From positions 29,147-93,146 of the forward strand of contig CALHAH010000030.1 of the NCBI GenBank assembly GCA_937934115.1: 64,000 bases of DNA, read 5' to 3'. The notes beneath the pieces were generated by a model, which saw nothing but the letters and a program-made list of their open reading frames with translations, did not search any database and was not told the DNA's origin. Made by a program: the position numbers and the translations under genes. Below are positions 37,729 to 45,664 of this stretch, piece after piece. Within the stretch, counting starts at the first letter, position 1, and each line of letters begins with the position of its first letter. Source of the stretch: an uncultured Thermoanaerobaculum sp. (GTDB lineage Bacteria; Acidobacteriota; Thermoanaerobaculia; Thermoanaerobaculales; Thermoanaerobaculaceae).

Positions 37729-37913
37729 GAGAGGGGTGGGTGCGCTGTCCCCTCTGCGGTTTTTCCTTCCCCGGGCAGGAAAGCTGCCCTGCAGGCTGCC
37801 CCTTGGCCAAACACTGCCAAACCCTGTGCTGCCCCAACTGCCACTACCGCTTTGTGGCCCGCGGGGCTTGGCTGGATCGCTTGGCCAAGCTCTGGCGAAG
37901 GAGGGTTGCGTGA
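37725..37913 (+). CDS. Cysteine-rich small protein of the feo operon
   Basis: A 62-residue protein with nine cysteines, arranged CPLCGFSF, then SCPAGCPLAKHC, then CCPNCHYRF. The spacing suggests a zinc ribbon or small iron-binding knot. Its GTG overlaps the feoB stop (GTGA) and its stop overlaps the next start (TGATG), so it is translated with both. It may play the accessory role that FeoC has elsewhere, but it lacks the FeoC winged helix. Function unknown. Confidence 0.7.
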   Translation: MREGWVRCPLCGFSFPGQESCPAGCPLAKHCQTLCCPNCHYRFVARGAWLDRLAKLWRRRVA

Positions 37914-38608
37914 TGTCTCAAGACGTGCTTTTAGCCAAGCCCCCTACCTGGGCGCGGGAAGAGGTGCTGGAGGAGCTGTGGACCGCCCAGGAAGCGCAAA
38001 GCCTACATTCCATTTCTACCCTTGCCCGTCGCATCCACGCAGGTCCCTCCGAGGGGTGGGGAGGCGTGGTGCAGGAGCTCATCGAGGAGGGGCTGGTGGC
38101 CTTGGACGGTGAGGTTTTGCGCCTGACCCCGGAAGGGGACGCCCGAGCTCGGGAGGTGGTACGCAACCATCGCTTGGCGGAGGTGCTCTTCTACCAGGTG
38201 CTGCAGTTGCCCATGAAGGACAGCGAGGCGGAAGCTTGCCGCCTGGAGCACCTCCTTTCCTCGGAAGCCGCGGAAGCCGTGTGCACGTTCCTAGGCCACC
38301 CTCCCGTTTGTCCTCACGGGCGCCCCATCCCGCCGGGCCGCTGTTGCCAAGCCCTAAGCCGGCCGCAGGCACCGCTGTTGGCGCCCCTTACCCACCTCAA
38401 GCCCGGCCAACAAGCAAAGGTGGTGCTTTTAGCCCCTAAACACCGCGACCGCTTGGAACAACTGGCCGATCTGGGGCTTACCCCGGGGGCGGTGGTGCAT
38501 TTCAAGCAAAAGCAACCCTCGGTGGTGGTGGAGGTGGATCGCACGCTTTTGGCCCTGGAGGACGATATTGCTGCAGGCATTTACGTGCGGCCGGTGGCGG
38601 AGTGGTAA
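37913..38608 (+). CDS. DtxR-family regulator fused to a FeoA domain
   Basis: A 231-residue two-part protein. The first two thirds match DtxR/MntR regulators: a winged helix at about 10-70, then a dimerisation region with CRLEHLLSSEA and the metal-site motif CPHGRPIP. The last 75 residues are a FeoA-like SH3 domain (LKPGQQAKVVLLAP, LADLGLTPGAVVHF and LEDDIAAGIYV). DtxR proteins often carry such a domain; here it is also the only FeoA in the cluster. It may both repress and bind FeoB. Confidence 0.85.
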   Translation: MSQDVLLAKPPTWAREEVLEELWTAQEAQSLHSISTLARRIHAGPSEGWGGVVQELIEEGLVALDGEVLRLTPEGDARAREVVRNHRLAEVLFYQVLQLPMKDSEAEACRLEHLLSSEAAEAVCTFLGHPPVCPHGRPIPPGRCCQALSRPQAPLLAPLTHLKPGQQAKVVLLAPKHRDRLEQLADLGLTPGAVVHFKQKQPSVVVEVDRTLLALEDDIAAGIYVRPVAEW

Positions 38609-38610
38609 TT

Positions 38611-38650
38611 GTTAAGCATGCTTGACATTCCTTTTTCGATGCTGTAAATT
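38611..38650 (+). promoter_or_regulatory. Promoter and operator of the regulator-ApbE-porin operon
   Basis: TTGACA (38622-38627), a 17-bp spacer and TAAATT (38645-38650). The 16-mer GTTAAGCATGCTTGAC at 38611-38626 is identical to the one before feoB and overlaps the -35 box in the same register. The following ATG (38660) is only about ten bases past the -10, so the mRNA is probably leaderless. Confidence 0.8.
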
Positions 38651-38659
38651 AACCTGTGT

Positions 38660-39193
38660 ATGGAGAGCTTTGCCACTACCTGGCGAGCTTTTGCCGCAAA
38701 CGAGATTACCCACTCGGCGGCTCACTACCTTTTGGCCATTGCCGCCTTTAACCGAAAGGGTGCAGACCCGCGGGCGGTGGATGTGGCACGGGAGCTAGGC
38801 ATATCTAGGGCGGCTGCTTCCCTGCAGCTGCGCAGCTTGCAGGAGCAAGGGTTGGTGGAGGTAGATACCCGTCAGCGCTTGCACCTCACCCGCGCGGGGG
38901 CCGATGTGGTGGCGCGGGTGGCATCCAAGCGCGAAGTGGTGCGGGTGTTTTTGGAGGAAATTCTAGGGGTTCGCCCGGAAGCTGCGGCCCTGGATGCCTG
39001 CAAGGTAGAGCACCTGCTGTCCGAGGAAACGGGCGCGGCCCTCATCCGTCTCATCCGCTTCTTGCGCTCCCAGCACCCGGCAGCCCGGGAAGCGCTGCAA
39101 GCTTTTAAGGAAACCACCGCCAGTTGCCCCCCGGAAGCCCGCTGCGACCTCTGCACCAACACCTGCCTTTTGGCAGCTGGCAGCCTGTTGTAA
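38660..39193 (+). CDS. DtxR-like regulator with a C-terminal cysteine cluster
   Basis: A 177-residue protein. The N-terminal winged helix has VARELGISRAAASLQLRSL. A DtxR-type second domain follows (FLEEILGVRPEAAALDACKVEHLLSEET, written here in part as ACKVEHLLSEE). The usual CPHG metal motif is missing. Instead the tail has CPPEARCDLCTNTC (CX5CX2CX3C), which could hold an Fe-S cluster or zinc. It is the first gene of the operon with apbE, the porin, the FMN-binding protein and the His-rich membrane protein, and probably controls it through the palindrome just upstream. Confidence 0.75.
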   Translation: MESFATTWRAFAANEITHSAAHYLLAIAAFNRKGADPRAVDVARELGISRAAASLQLRSLQEQGLVEVDTRQRLHLTRAGADVVARVASKREVVRVFLEEILGVRPEAAALDACKVEHLLSEETGAALIRLIRFLRSQHPAAREALQAFKETTASCPPEARCDLCTNTCLLAAGSLL

Positions 39194-39203
39194 GGAGGTG
39201 CTT

Positions 39204-40277
39204 GTGAAAAAGGTGCCCGCCCAGCTCCTCCCCCTGGTTGCGCGAAAGAGAATGCGTTCACATATCGTCGCACTGGTGGCGCTAGCTGCCCTGCCCCTCA
39301 AGGCCGAGCCTTGCTGGCGCCAGGTGGCCACCATGGGCACCCTCTTTTCGGTGAAGGTTTGGGCAGCCCCGAACCAGGATCCCTGTATTTTGGCGGAAAA
39401 AGCTCTCGTGGCGGTGGAGGAAAGCGAGAAGCGCCTCTCCACTTGGAGGCACGACAGCGAGCTTGCTGCTTGTAACCGGGCCCCTGCGGGAGAAGAGGTG
39501 CCGCTTTCGCCCTCCCTTTGCCAGGAACTCACCCAGGCCCTGCGCTGGGCCGAGGCTACCTTGGGCGCCTTTGACCCCACGGTGGGGCCACTGGTACGCG
39601 CCTACGATTTGCGGGGGGTTGGGCGCTGGCCGAGCCAGCAGCAACTGGAGGCGGCCCGCCAAGCCGTGGGCTACAAGAAGCTTCGCTTGGAAAACTGCAA
39701 GCTCGTGCAAACCGCGTCGCACCTCCTCCTGGAAGAGGGGGGCTTCGGAAAAGGGGCGGCTTTGGATGCGGCTTTGGAAGCCTTGGAGGGCCAGGCGCAA
39801 AAAGCCGAACTCAACCTCGGTGGCCAGGTGAGCTTCTGGGGGCAGGGGACTTTCGCGGTGGACCTGTCGCACCCTGACCGGCGCGAAGAGGTGGTGGCCA
39901 CGTGGGTCGTCCCTCCGGGCTCGGTGGCCACCTCCGGAAACAGCGAGCGCAGCCGCATGGTTGCCGGCAAACGCTTGGGCCATATCTTGGATCCCAGAAG
40001 TGGTTACCCTGCTCGGGACTTTGGCTCGGTGGCGGTGTGGGCACCCAACGGGCTTGCCGCCGATGCCCTCTCCACGGCCCTTTACGTCCTGGGCCCCGAG
40101 GAAGGCGCACGGCTTTTAGAGCGCCTTCCCGAGGTTGCGGCGGTTTTTCTGGTTCGGGAAGGGGAAAACCTGCGGCTTTTTCCCGTATCCCCCACCGGCA
40201 AGCTCATCCCCAAAGCACCAAACCTGCGTGTGAATTACAAACCCCGGTCCGTCAAGGGCCAAAAGGAGGAACCATGA
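39204..40277 (+). CDS. apbE: FAD:protein FMN transferase ApbE
   Basis: A 357-residue exported flavin transferase that links FMN to threonine or serine of target proteins outside the cytoplasm. It has GGFGKGAALDAAL, LNLGGQVSFWG, GHILDPRSGYPA and GLAADALSTALYVLG, all family landmarks. The GTG at 39204 follows a perfect AAGGAGG; an ATG at 39252 would give a tidier signal peptide (MRSHIVALVALAALPLKA). The FMN-binding protein two genes on is its obvious substrate. Confidence 0.9.
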   Translation: MKKVPAQLLPLVARKRMRSHIVALVALAALPLKAEPCWRQVATMGTLFSVKVWAAPNQDPCILAEKALVAVEESEKRLSTWRHDSELAACNRAPAGEEVPLSPSLCQELTQALRWAEATLGAFDPTVGPLVRAYDLRGVGRWPSQQQLEAARQAVGYKKLRLENCKLVQTASHLLLEEGGFGKGAALDAALEALEGQAQKAELNLGGQVSFWGQGTFAVDLSHPDRREEVVATWVVPPGSVATSGNSERSRMVAGKRLGHILDPRSGYPARDFGSVAVWAPNGLAADALSTALYVLGPEEGARLLERLPEVAAVFLVREGENLRLFPVSPTGKLIPKAPNLRVNYKPRSVKGQKEEP

Positions 40278-41620
40278 GGCGATTTTTCCTGGGAACCGTG
40301 TTTCTTTTACTGGGTGTGGTCTTTTCGGCTTGGGGGCAAACCCTGGAGGAAAGGGTGAAGGCCCTAGAGGCGGAACTGGCCGCCCTCCGGCAGCAAGTGG
40401 CGGCGGCCCAAGCTGCCCACGAGGACGCTCGCCTCGCCGAGCTGGAGCGCAAGCTTTCCGTTTTAGCGGAGGAGCTGGAACGCCTGCGCTTGGGCGAGCT
40501 AGGCGAAGCCATGGGCCTACCCCGCGCTTTGGGCTTGGCGCCGGCGGCGTCCAAGGTGTATGCCGCCAAGCCAGGCGTTTCCTTGGGTGGCTACGGCGAG
40601 TTTTTGTATCAAAATTTTGCCACCCGCCGGGATGACGGCCAGCCTTCCCAAAAGCTGGATGTGGCCGATGCGTATCGCGCCGTCCTCTACACCGGCTACA
40701 AGTTCGAAGAAGGCTGGGTTTTCAACTCCGAGCTGGAGGTGGAGCACGCCCACACGCAAAAGGGTGGGGCCGTGGAGCTGGAATTTGCCTACGTAGACTG
40801 GTTAGCTTCCCCCTCCGCCAACCTGCGGGCGGGTCTGATCCTGGTGCCCCTCGGGCTGGTGAACGAGGTGCATGAGCCCACCACCTTTTTCCCCGCCCGT
40901 CGGGCGGAAACCGAAACCCGAATCTTGCCATCCACGTGGATGGAGCTGGGGTTTGGCGTTTACGGGGACCTGGGACCGCTGTCCTACCGCACGTACCTCC
41001 TCACCGGTCTGGACGCCAGCAAGTTCTCGGCTTCGGGGCTACGCTCGGGCCGGCAATCCGGTGCCCTAGCCAAAGCCGAGAGCTTCGCGTGGGTGGGGCG
41101 GCTGGATTGGACGCAAACCCCAGGGCTTTTGGCGGGTATCGGCGCGTACCTGGGCGAGGCGGGTCAAGGGCTTGCTACCAGCCAAGGCAAAAAGCTCTCC
41201 GTTCCTACCCGCATCTTTGAGGCGCATGGCGAGTACAAAATTGCCGCCCTGACCCTGCGGGGGCTTTGGGCTCAAGCTCACCTTGGGGAGGTGGCCGATC
41301 TCAACCGCCGCCTAGGGCTTTCCGCAAACGCGGCAGTGGCCGAGAAGCTCCGCGGTGGCTACCTGGAGGTGGCCTATGACTTTTTACCCAACGAGCGCCG
41401 GGTCCTTGCTCCTTTCTTACGCTACGAAAAGGTCAACACGCAAGCCCACATGCCTCGAGGCTTCCGCGCAAACCCTGCCAACGACCAGAAGATCGTGACC
41501 CTGGGGATAGCCTGGCAACCGCTCCCGCAAATCATCTTCAAGCTGGACGCGCAAAACGTGCAAAACCGCGCCGGCACCGGCATCAACCAGTGGAATCTGG
41601 GGTTGGGCTATGTCTTTTAG
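40274..41620 (+). CDS. Outer-membrane porin-like protein with N-terminal coiled coil
   Basis: A 448-residue protein with a signal peptide (1 to about 22, ending SAWG). A short coiled coil follows (about 24-75, repeated Leu/Ala/Glu heptads), as in trimeric OprP/OprO-like porins. The remainder is rich in alternating aromatic and polar strands (VSLGGYGEFLYQNF) and ends in a terminal phenylalanine (NLGLGYVF), the usual outer-membrane signal. It overlaps apbE (ATGA) and the FMN-binding gene. The cargo is unknown; iron or anion passage is inferred from context. Confidence 0.85.
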   Translation: MRRFFLGTVFLLLGVVFSAWGQTLEERVKALEAELAALRQQVAAAQAAHEDARLAELERKLSVLAEELERLRLGELGEAMGLPRALGLAPAASKVYAAKPGVSLGGYGEFLYQNFATRRDDGQPSQKLDVADAYRAVLYTGYKFEEGWVFNSELEVEHAHTQKGGAVELEFAYVDWLASPSANLRAGLILVPLGLVNEVHEPTTFFPARRAETETRILPSTWMELGFGVYGDLGPLSYRTYLLTGLDASKFSASGLRSGRQSGALAKAESFAWVGRLDWTQTPGLLAGIGAYLGEAGQGLATSQGKKLSVPTRIFEAHGEYKIAALTLRGLWAQAHLGEVADLNRRLGLSANAAVAEKLRGGYLEVAYDFLPNERRVLAPFLRYEKVNTQAHMPRGFRANPANDQKIVTLGIAWQPLPQIIFKLDAQNVQNRAGTGINQWNLGLGYVF

Positions 41621-42149
41621 CGTAGGCTTCCTGCGCCGGGGAGGAGCTCTGCTCCTCCCCGTACTTTTTGCCGGGGTGGCAGAGGCGCGGGTGCTCAAAA
41701 CCCCGGAGGAGGCCCTGGCCCTGGCTTTCCCTGGGGCGGACGTCAGCAAACAAGCCCATTACCTCACCCCTGAGCAAAAGGCGACCTTGGCGACCCAGGG
41801 TTTGGGGGAGGTCCCGGGTTTGGTTTTCCAGTACCGCATCCACCGTGAGGGTACGCTTCTGGCCTTTGCCTACCTTGACACCCATCGCGTACGAACCCTG
41901 CCCGAAACGTTGTTGGTGGTTTTAAACCCTGAAGGCCAGGTGCTGCGGGTGGAGGTGCTGGCCTTTGCCGAGCCCCCCGACTACCTACCCAGGGAGAGCT
42001 GGTACCGCCAATTCGCCGGGACCGGGCACGGCAAGCCGCCACGCCTAGGTGAAAACGTGCGTCCAGTTTCTGGCGCCACCCTCACAGCGCAAGCCACCAC
42101 CGCCGCGGTGCGGCGCGTCTTGGCAGTCCACCGGGTCCTTGCACCGTGA
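41610..42149 (+). CDS. FMN-binding domain protein, likely ApbE target
   Basis: A 179-residue exported protein with a signal peptide (about 1-26). The FMN_bind domain ends with PVSGATLTAQATT, where T157 of SGAT is the expected site of covalent FMN attachment. Such domains shuttle electrons outside the cytoplasm in Rnf, Nqr and flavin-based extracellular electron transfer. The ATG overlaps the porin stop by 11 bp, and the gene overlaps the next one by four bases. Confidence 0.87.
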   Translation: MSFSVGFLRRGGALLLPVLFAGVAEARVLKTPEEALALAFPGADVSKQAHYLTPEQKATLATQGLGEVPGLVFQYRIHREGTLLAFAYLDTHRVRTLPETLLVVLNPEGQVLRVEVLAFAEPPDYLPRESWYRQFAGTGHGKPPRLGENVRPVSGATLTAQATTAAVRRVLAVHRVLAP

Positions 42150-42664
42150 ACCGGGTTCGCCGCTCCGGCTTGAGTCTCGCCCAGTTGCTGGCCTTTTGGC
42201 TGGCCCAGCTGCTAGTGGGCGGCACAGGCATCGCCCTGCTGGTACTTCGGTTTTCCCCACCCCCTGAGGATGCCTTTGCGGCGGTGCCTCCCTCTTTCCC
42301 CTTTTGGCAGCACGCCCATGTGCTGTTGGCGCCGGCACTGGTTTTCCTTTTGGGCGTGTTTTGGGCTCGGCACGTTGGCCCCTCCTTCCGCGCTGGCAGG
42401 CCGCGGCGCCTCTCCGGTAGTGCCCTGTTGCTTTTGGCGGGGGTGATGGTGGCCTCGGGCTACGGCTTGCAGGTGAGCGTGGATGAGACGCTTCGCCAAG
42501 CCTTCCGCCTACTTCACGCTGCAGCGGCGGTAGCGTGGCTTGCCACCACAGGCGTGCACCTCTTGGGCCGCCGCGCTACCAACGGGGACCAAAGCGCAAA
42601 CGGGCAAAACGGCGCTTGCCCACCTGCACCAAGAGTGCCGATCCTGCCGTACAGGGGACGGTAA
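42146..42664 (+). CDS. Four-helix membrane protein with paired histidines, possible cytochrome b
   Basis: A 172-residue protein with four predicted membrane segments (about 11-34, 57-77, 90-108 and 120-140). Histidines lie at membrane edges: H56, H58, H76, H124 and H138. This resembles small b-type haem proteins of the DUF4405 or ferric-reductase-like kind, and would complete an electron path to the FMN protein. No quinone-binding motif is evident. The last 30 codons are antisense to the tyrS 3' end and form a polar tail, so the gene may have been extended by loss of an earlier stop. Confidence 0.62.
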   Translation: MNRVRRSGLSLAQLLAFWLAQLLVGGTGIALLVLRFSPPPEDAFAAVPPSFPFWQHAHVLLAPALVFLLGVFWARHVGPSFRAGRPRRLSGSALLLLAGVMVASGYGLQVSVDETLRQAFRLLHAAAAVAWLATTGVHLLGRRATNGDQSANGQNGACPPAPRVPILPYRGR

Positions 42665-43802
42665 AAAATGGGTCAGTTACCACTGCACCGTCCACCTTTA
42701 CTCCCCCTTGGCTTATGAGCCTGCGGGCTTCGGCGTTAGAAGGGGCAAGCCCGCTGGCCACCAAGAGCTTGGCAAGAAGCTGGGGTTCCCCCGCGGGGAA
42801 GGTACGTTCCTGCACCTCCTCGGGCACCTCCCGGCGCTGGTGCACCTTTCGGAAGTGCGCCTCCGCTTCCTGCGCCGCTTCTTCACCGTGAAAGTCACCG
42901 GTAATGGTGCGGGCCAAGCGGAACTTCACCTCCATGGGGTGCTCTCTCCCTTCCTCCACGCTTTTCTTGAGGGCTGCCAGCTGCAAAGCGTTGGTGTCCG
43001 TCAAAAGCTCCCAGTAAAGCCACATGAGCTCGTCAGAGATGGACATGAGCTTGCCAAACATCTCTTCCGGGGGGTCCTCCACCGCCACGTAGTTCCCCAG
43101 GGACTTGGACATCTTTTCCACCCCGTCCAGCCCCGGGAGAAGCGGCAACGTCATGACGATTTGCGGCGGCAACCCCATCTTTTCCATGAGGTCGCGACCT
43201 ACGAGCAAGTTAAAAAGCTGATCGGTGCCCCCCAGCTCCACGTCGGCTTTGAGGGCCACCGAGTCGTAGGCTTGCGCCACCGGGTACAAAAGCTCATGAA
43301 GGGCAATGGGTTGGCCGGCTGCCAACCGCTTGGCAAAATCATCCCGCTCCAGCATTTGCGCTACGGTCACCTTGGCCGTGAGGCGAATCCAATCTTCGGA
43401 GGTCAGCGCCCCCAGCCAGCGGGAGTTAAAGTCCACCACCGTTTTTTCCGGGTCCAGCAACTTGAAGATCTGCCGCTTGTAGGTTTCGGCGTTGGCCAAC
43501 ACCTGCTGGCGAGTGAGCTGCGGACGGGTGGCCTTCTTGCCCGTGGGATCCCCGATCATGCCAGTAAAGTCGCCAATCAAGAACACCACGGTGTGCCCCA
43601 GCATTTGAAAGTGCCGCATCTTGCGGATCACCACCGTGTGGCCCAGGTGCAGGTCAGGAGCCGAAGGATCAAACCCCACCTTCACCAAAAGCCCCCGCCC
43701 CTCCTTTTGCGCTTGGGTGAGCCTCTTCTCCAGGTCCTCAGGGCGCACCACATCCACACACCCCTTCAAAAGCAAGTCCATTTGCTCGGAAACCGTAACC
43801 AA
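42576..43802 (-). CDS. tyrS: Tyrosyl-tRNA synthetase
   Basis: A 408-residue class I synthetase. It has the HIGH-like HLGH at residues 52-55, a tyrosine pocket with YPVAQAYDSVALKADVELG (partial), the KMSKS loop VEKMSKSLGN and a C-terminal S4 RNA-binding domain (LVASGLAPSNAEARRLISQG). The start is TTG, or an ATG 21 bases later. Its 3' end overlaps the convergent membrane-protein gene by 89 bp. It belongs to the longer-loop TyrRS type (TyrRZ-like). Confidence 0.95.
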   Translation of the reverse strand: MVTVSEQMDLLLKGCVDVVRPEDLEKRLTQAQKEGRGLLVKVGFDPSAPDLHLGHTVVIRKMRHFQMLGHTVVFLIGDFTGMIGDPTGKKATRPQLTRQQVLANAETYKRQIFKLLDPEKTVVDFNSRWLGALTSEDWIRLTAKVTVAQMLERDDFAKRLAAGQPIALHELLYPVAQAYDSVALKADVELGGTDQLFNLLVGRDLMEKMGLPPQIVMTLPLLPGLDGVEKMSKSLGNYVAVEDPPEEMFGKLMSISDELMWLYWELLTDTNALQLAALKKSVEEGREHPMEVKFRLARTITGDFHGEEAAQEAEAHFRKVHQRREVPEEVQERTFPAGEPQLLAKLLVASGLAPSNAEARRLISQGGVKVDGAVVTDPFFTVPCTAGSALLVQVGKRRFARLRFGPRW

Positions 43803-43813
43803 ACCCCACCTCC

Positions 43814-45658
43814 CTACCGACGTTTGCCTTCGCCCCTGGCAGGAACTCCCCCCGGGCCCACGCCAAAGCGGGGCAGTATCTTATAGCTTGGCAACGCGCC
43901 CAACACCTCCCGTACCTCTGTGTCCTCGGGTTGTACCCAAAGGCTCGTGGCAAACGCCGGAAAAAATAGCGAAAGCGCTTGCCGGGCGGTTTTTTGCGCG
44001 GCAGAACCCTGAAGACGGCGCGAAAGGCTCTCCCATGCTTTGGTGGTGTCTTTAAGGGAGAACAAGCGCGCGGTTTCCCACACCGCCCCCAAAGCCTCAT
44101 CTTGCTCTTGCACCGTCGCTTTCCCTCCTCCCCAAAAGAGCAACGCCAACTTCCCGGGCGAAGGCTGGATCTCCACATCCGCCCCTTGCGCCCGAAGCCT
44201 CTGCGCCAGCACCTCGGTGACCACCGCCCCCGCCAGGTTGGCGGGAAGTTCCACCACCGCCACCACCTGGACTGGGCCTTCGCCATCGGTCCAGGCCAGC
44301 CCTGGAGCCAGCTGTGGCACACGCCGCACCTTCCCCGCCGGTAGGGCCGAGAGGAACTTTTCTGCAGCTTCCGCCAGGTCGTCCCTGCCCTCCGGCAGCG
44401 CCAGCACCACCCCAAGGTTTTCGGCAAAGACCCGGGGTGCCAGGCCCAAGGCACTGCGGGCTTCGGCAAGGGCGGGGGGTGAAGGGCTTTCCCTTGGACT
44501 CCCCCCCACCAGCACCACCAAGTCCTCCAGAGCCTCCATCAGCTCCTCGGGCGAGCCCGCCAGGGAGGCGGCGGCCATACCCAAGGCCGAGGTTACCTGC
44601 GAGGGAAGTCCCCGCTTTGCCGCCAGCAACGCGGCTTCCTGCGCCAAAGCTTGCGCCAAGGCAGCGTCCACACCGAAAAACGCAACCGCCAAAATCCCCA
44701 CGTCGCTGGCCATTTCGCTGTAGGCAAGCACCACACCGGAGCTCAAGGTCCTGACCTCGGGAGGCAACGCCCGACGCTCCCTCTCCCACACCTCGGCTTG
44801 CCCGGCTTTGGGCAGCAAAACTTCCTGGAGCACGGCCTCCAGGGCTGCCGGTGCTGGTTCCACCGGAAAAAAGAGCGGCCCTAAAGCTTGTCCCCAACCC
44901 AGCCGTTCCACAGCCGCCACCGCCACCCGCTTGGGGTCAACGGCCCAAAGCGCGGCCTCCCGCCGTTGGATTGCCGCAAAGGCGGTAAGCTCCCCGTCCT
45001 CTACCGCCGCCGCCAGCCGCCGTCGGCTTTCCCGGGCCTTGGCCAGCATCCGGCGAGGGTGAGGACCTGTATGCTCAAGCACCAACACAGGACACACCCC
45101 GCCCTCGATGCGCACCGGCCCGCTGAAACCCAAACGCTGAAACCGCTTTTCCACCAGGAACGCAAGGGCACGTGCCAGCTCGCTACGGGGGTCCCAGGGC
45201 GGGGGCAGAGGAAAGCTCCAGCGAAAACCCTCGCTGCTCTTGCGCACAACACTTACGAGCCCATCGGCAAAACTGCAAAAGACCTGAGGAGCCGCGGTGG
45301 GAACAACACCTTCCAAGCCCGCGAAAACGGCCGCTAGCTCACGCGCCGGCACTGGTCCCACGAGCGTCACGGCCACGGCGTTGGGGAAAGCGGCAAGCGC
45401 CGACCCCAAGACACTGGGGGCGGAGAGCGCCGAAAACCACGCGGTGACCACCCGCCCCCCTGCGCTGCCCCCCTCATCCCACCCCGCGGGGACGGGAAGG
45501 TCTGGCGGCAGCCAAACTGCCACCCATTCCCCATCACCCCCAGGCAGCTCCACCACCGCCCACGGCAAACCGCCACTGGTGCGCCCTTGGGTCACCGCTT
45601 GCGAAAACCCCGGTGCGGTGAAAAGCCACAACAGCAAAAAAGACAAGACCTTTGCCAC
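43814..45658 (-). CDS. Exported M16-peptidase-like protein lacking the zinc motif
   Basis: A 614-residue protein with a signal peptide (1 to about 20). Two halves each begin like M16 (insulinase-type) domains: TSGGLPWAVVELPGGDGEWV near residue 28 and RTLSSGVVLAYSEMASDVGI near residue 310. At the place of the HxxEH zinc site the first half reads RVVTAWF, so catalysis is unlikely. Inactive M16 subunits usually pair with an active partner; none is seen here. It lies 11 bp past tyrS in the same direction as it. The family assignment is tentative. Confidence 0.55.
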   Translation of the reverse strand: MAKVLSFLLLWLFTAPGFSQAVTQGRTSGGLPWAVVELPGGDGEWVAVWLPPDLPVPAGWDEGGSAGGRVVTAWFSALSAPSVLGSALAAFPNAVAVTLVGPVPARELAAVFAGLEGVVPTAAPQVFCSFADGLVSVVRKSSEGFRWSFPLPPPWDPRSELARALAFLVEKRFQRLGFSGPVRIEGGVCPVLVLEHTGPHPRRMLAKARESRRRLAAAVEDGELTAFAAIQRREAALWAVDPKRVAVAAVERLGWGQALGPLFFPVEPAPAALEAVLQEVLLPKAGQAEVWERERRALPPEVRTLSSGVVLAYSEMASDVGILAVAFFGVDAALAQALAQEAALLAAKRGLPSQVTSALGMAAASLAGSPEELMEALEDLVVLVGGSPRESPSPPALAEARSALGLAPRVFAENLGVVLALPEGRDDLAEAAEKFLSALPAGKVRRVPQLAPGLAWTDGEGPVQVVAVVELPANLAGAVVTEVLAQRLRAQGADVEIQPSPGKLALLFWGGGKATVQEQDEALGAVWETARLFSLKDTTKAWESLSRRLQGSAAQKTARQALSLFFPAFATSLWVQPEDTEVREVLGALPSYKILPRFGVGPGGVPARGEGKRR

Positions 45659-45664
45659 GAGGCT

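Noticed and set aside
42540..43886. 448-codon plus-strand ORF antisense to tyrS
   Set aside because: tyrS motifs (HLGH, KMSKS, S4 domain) are on the minus strand; the plus frame has none.
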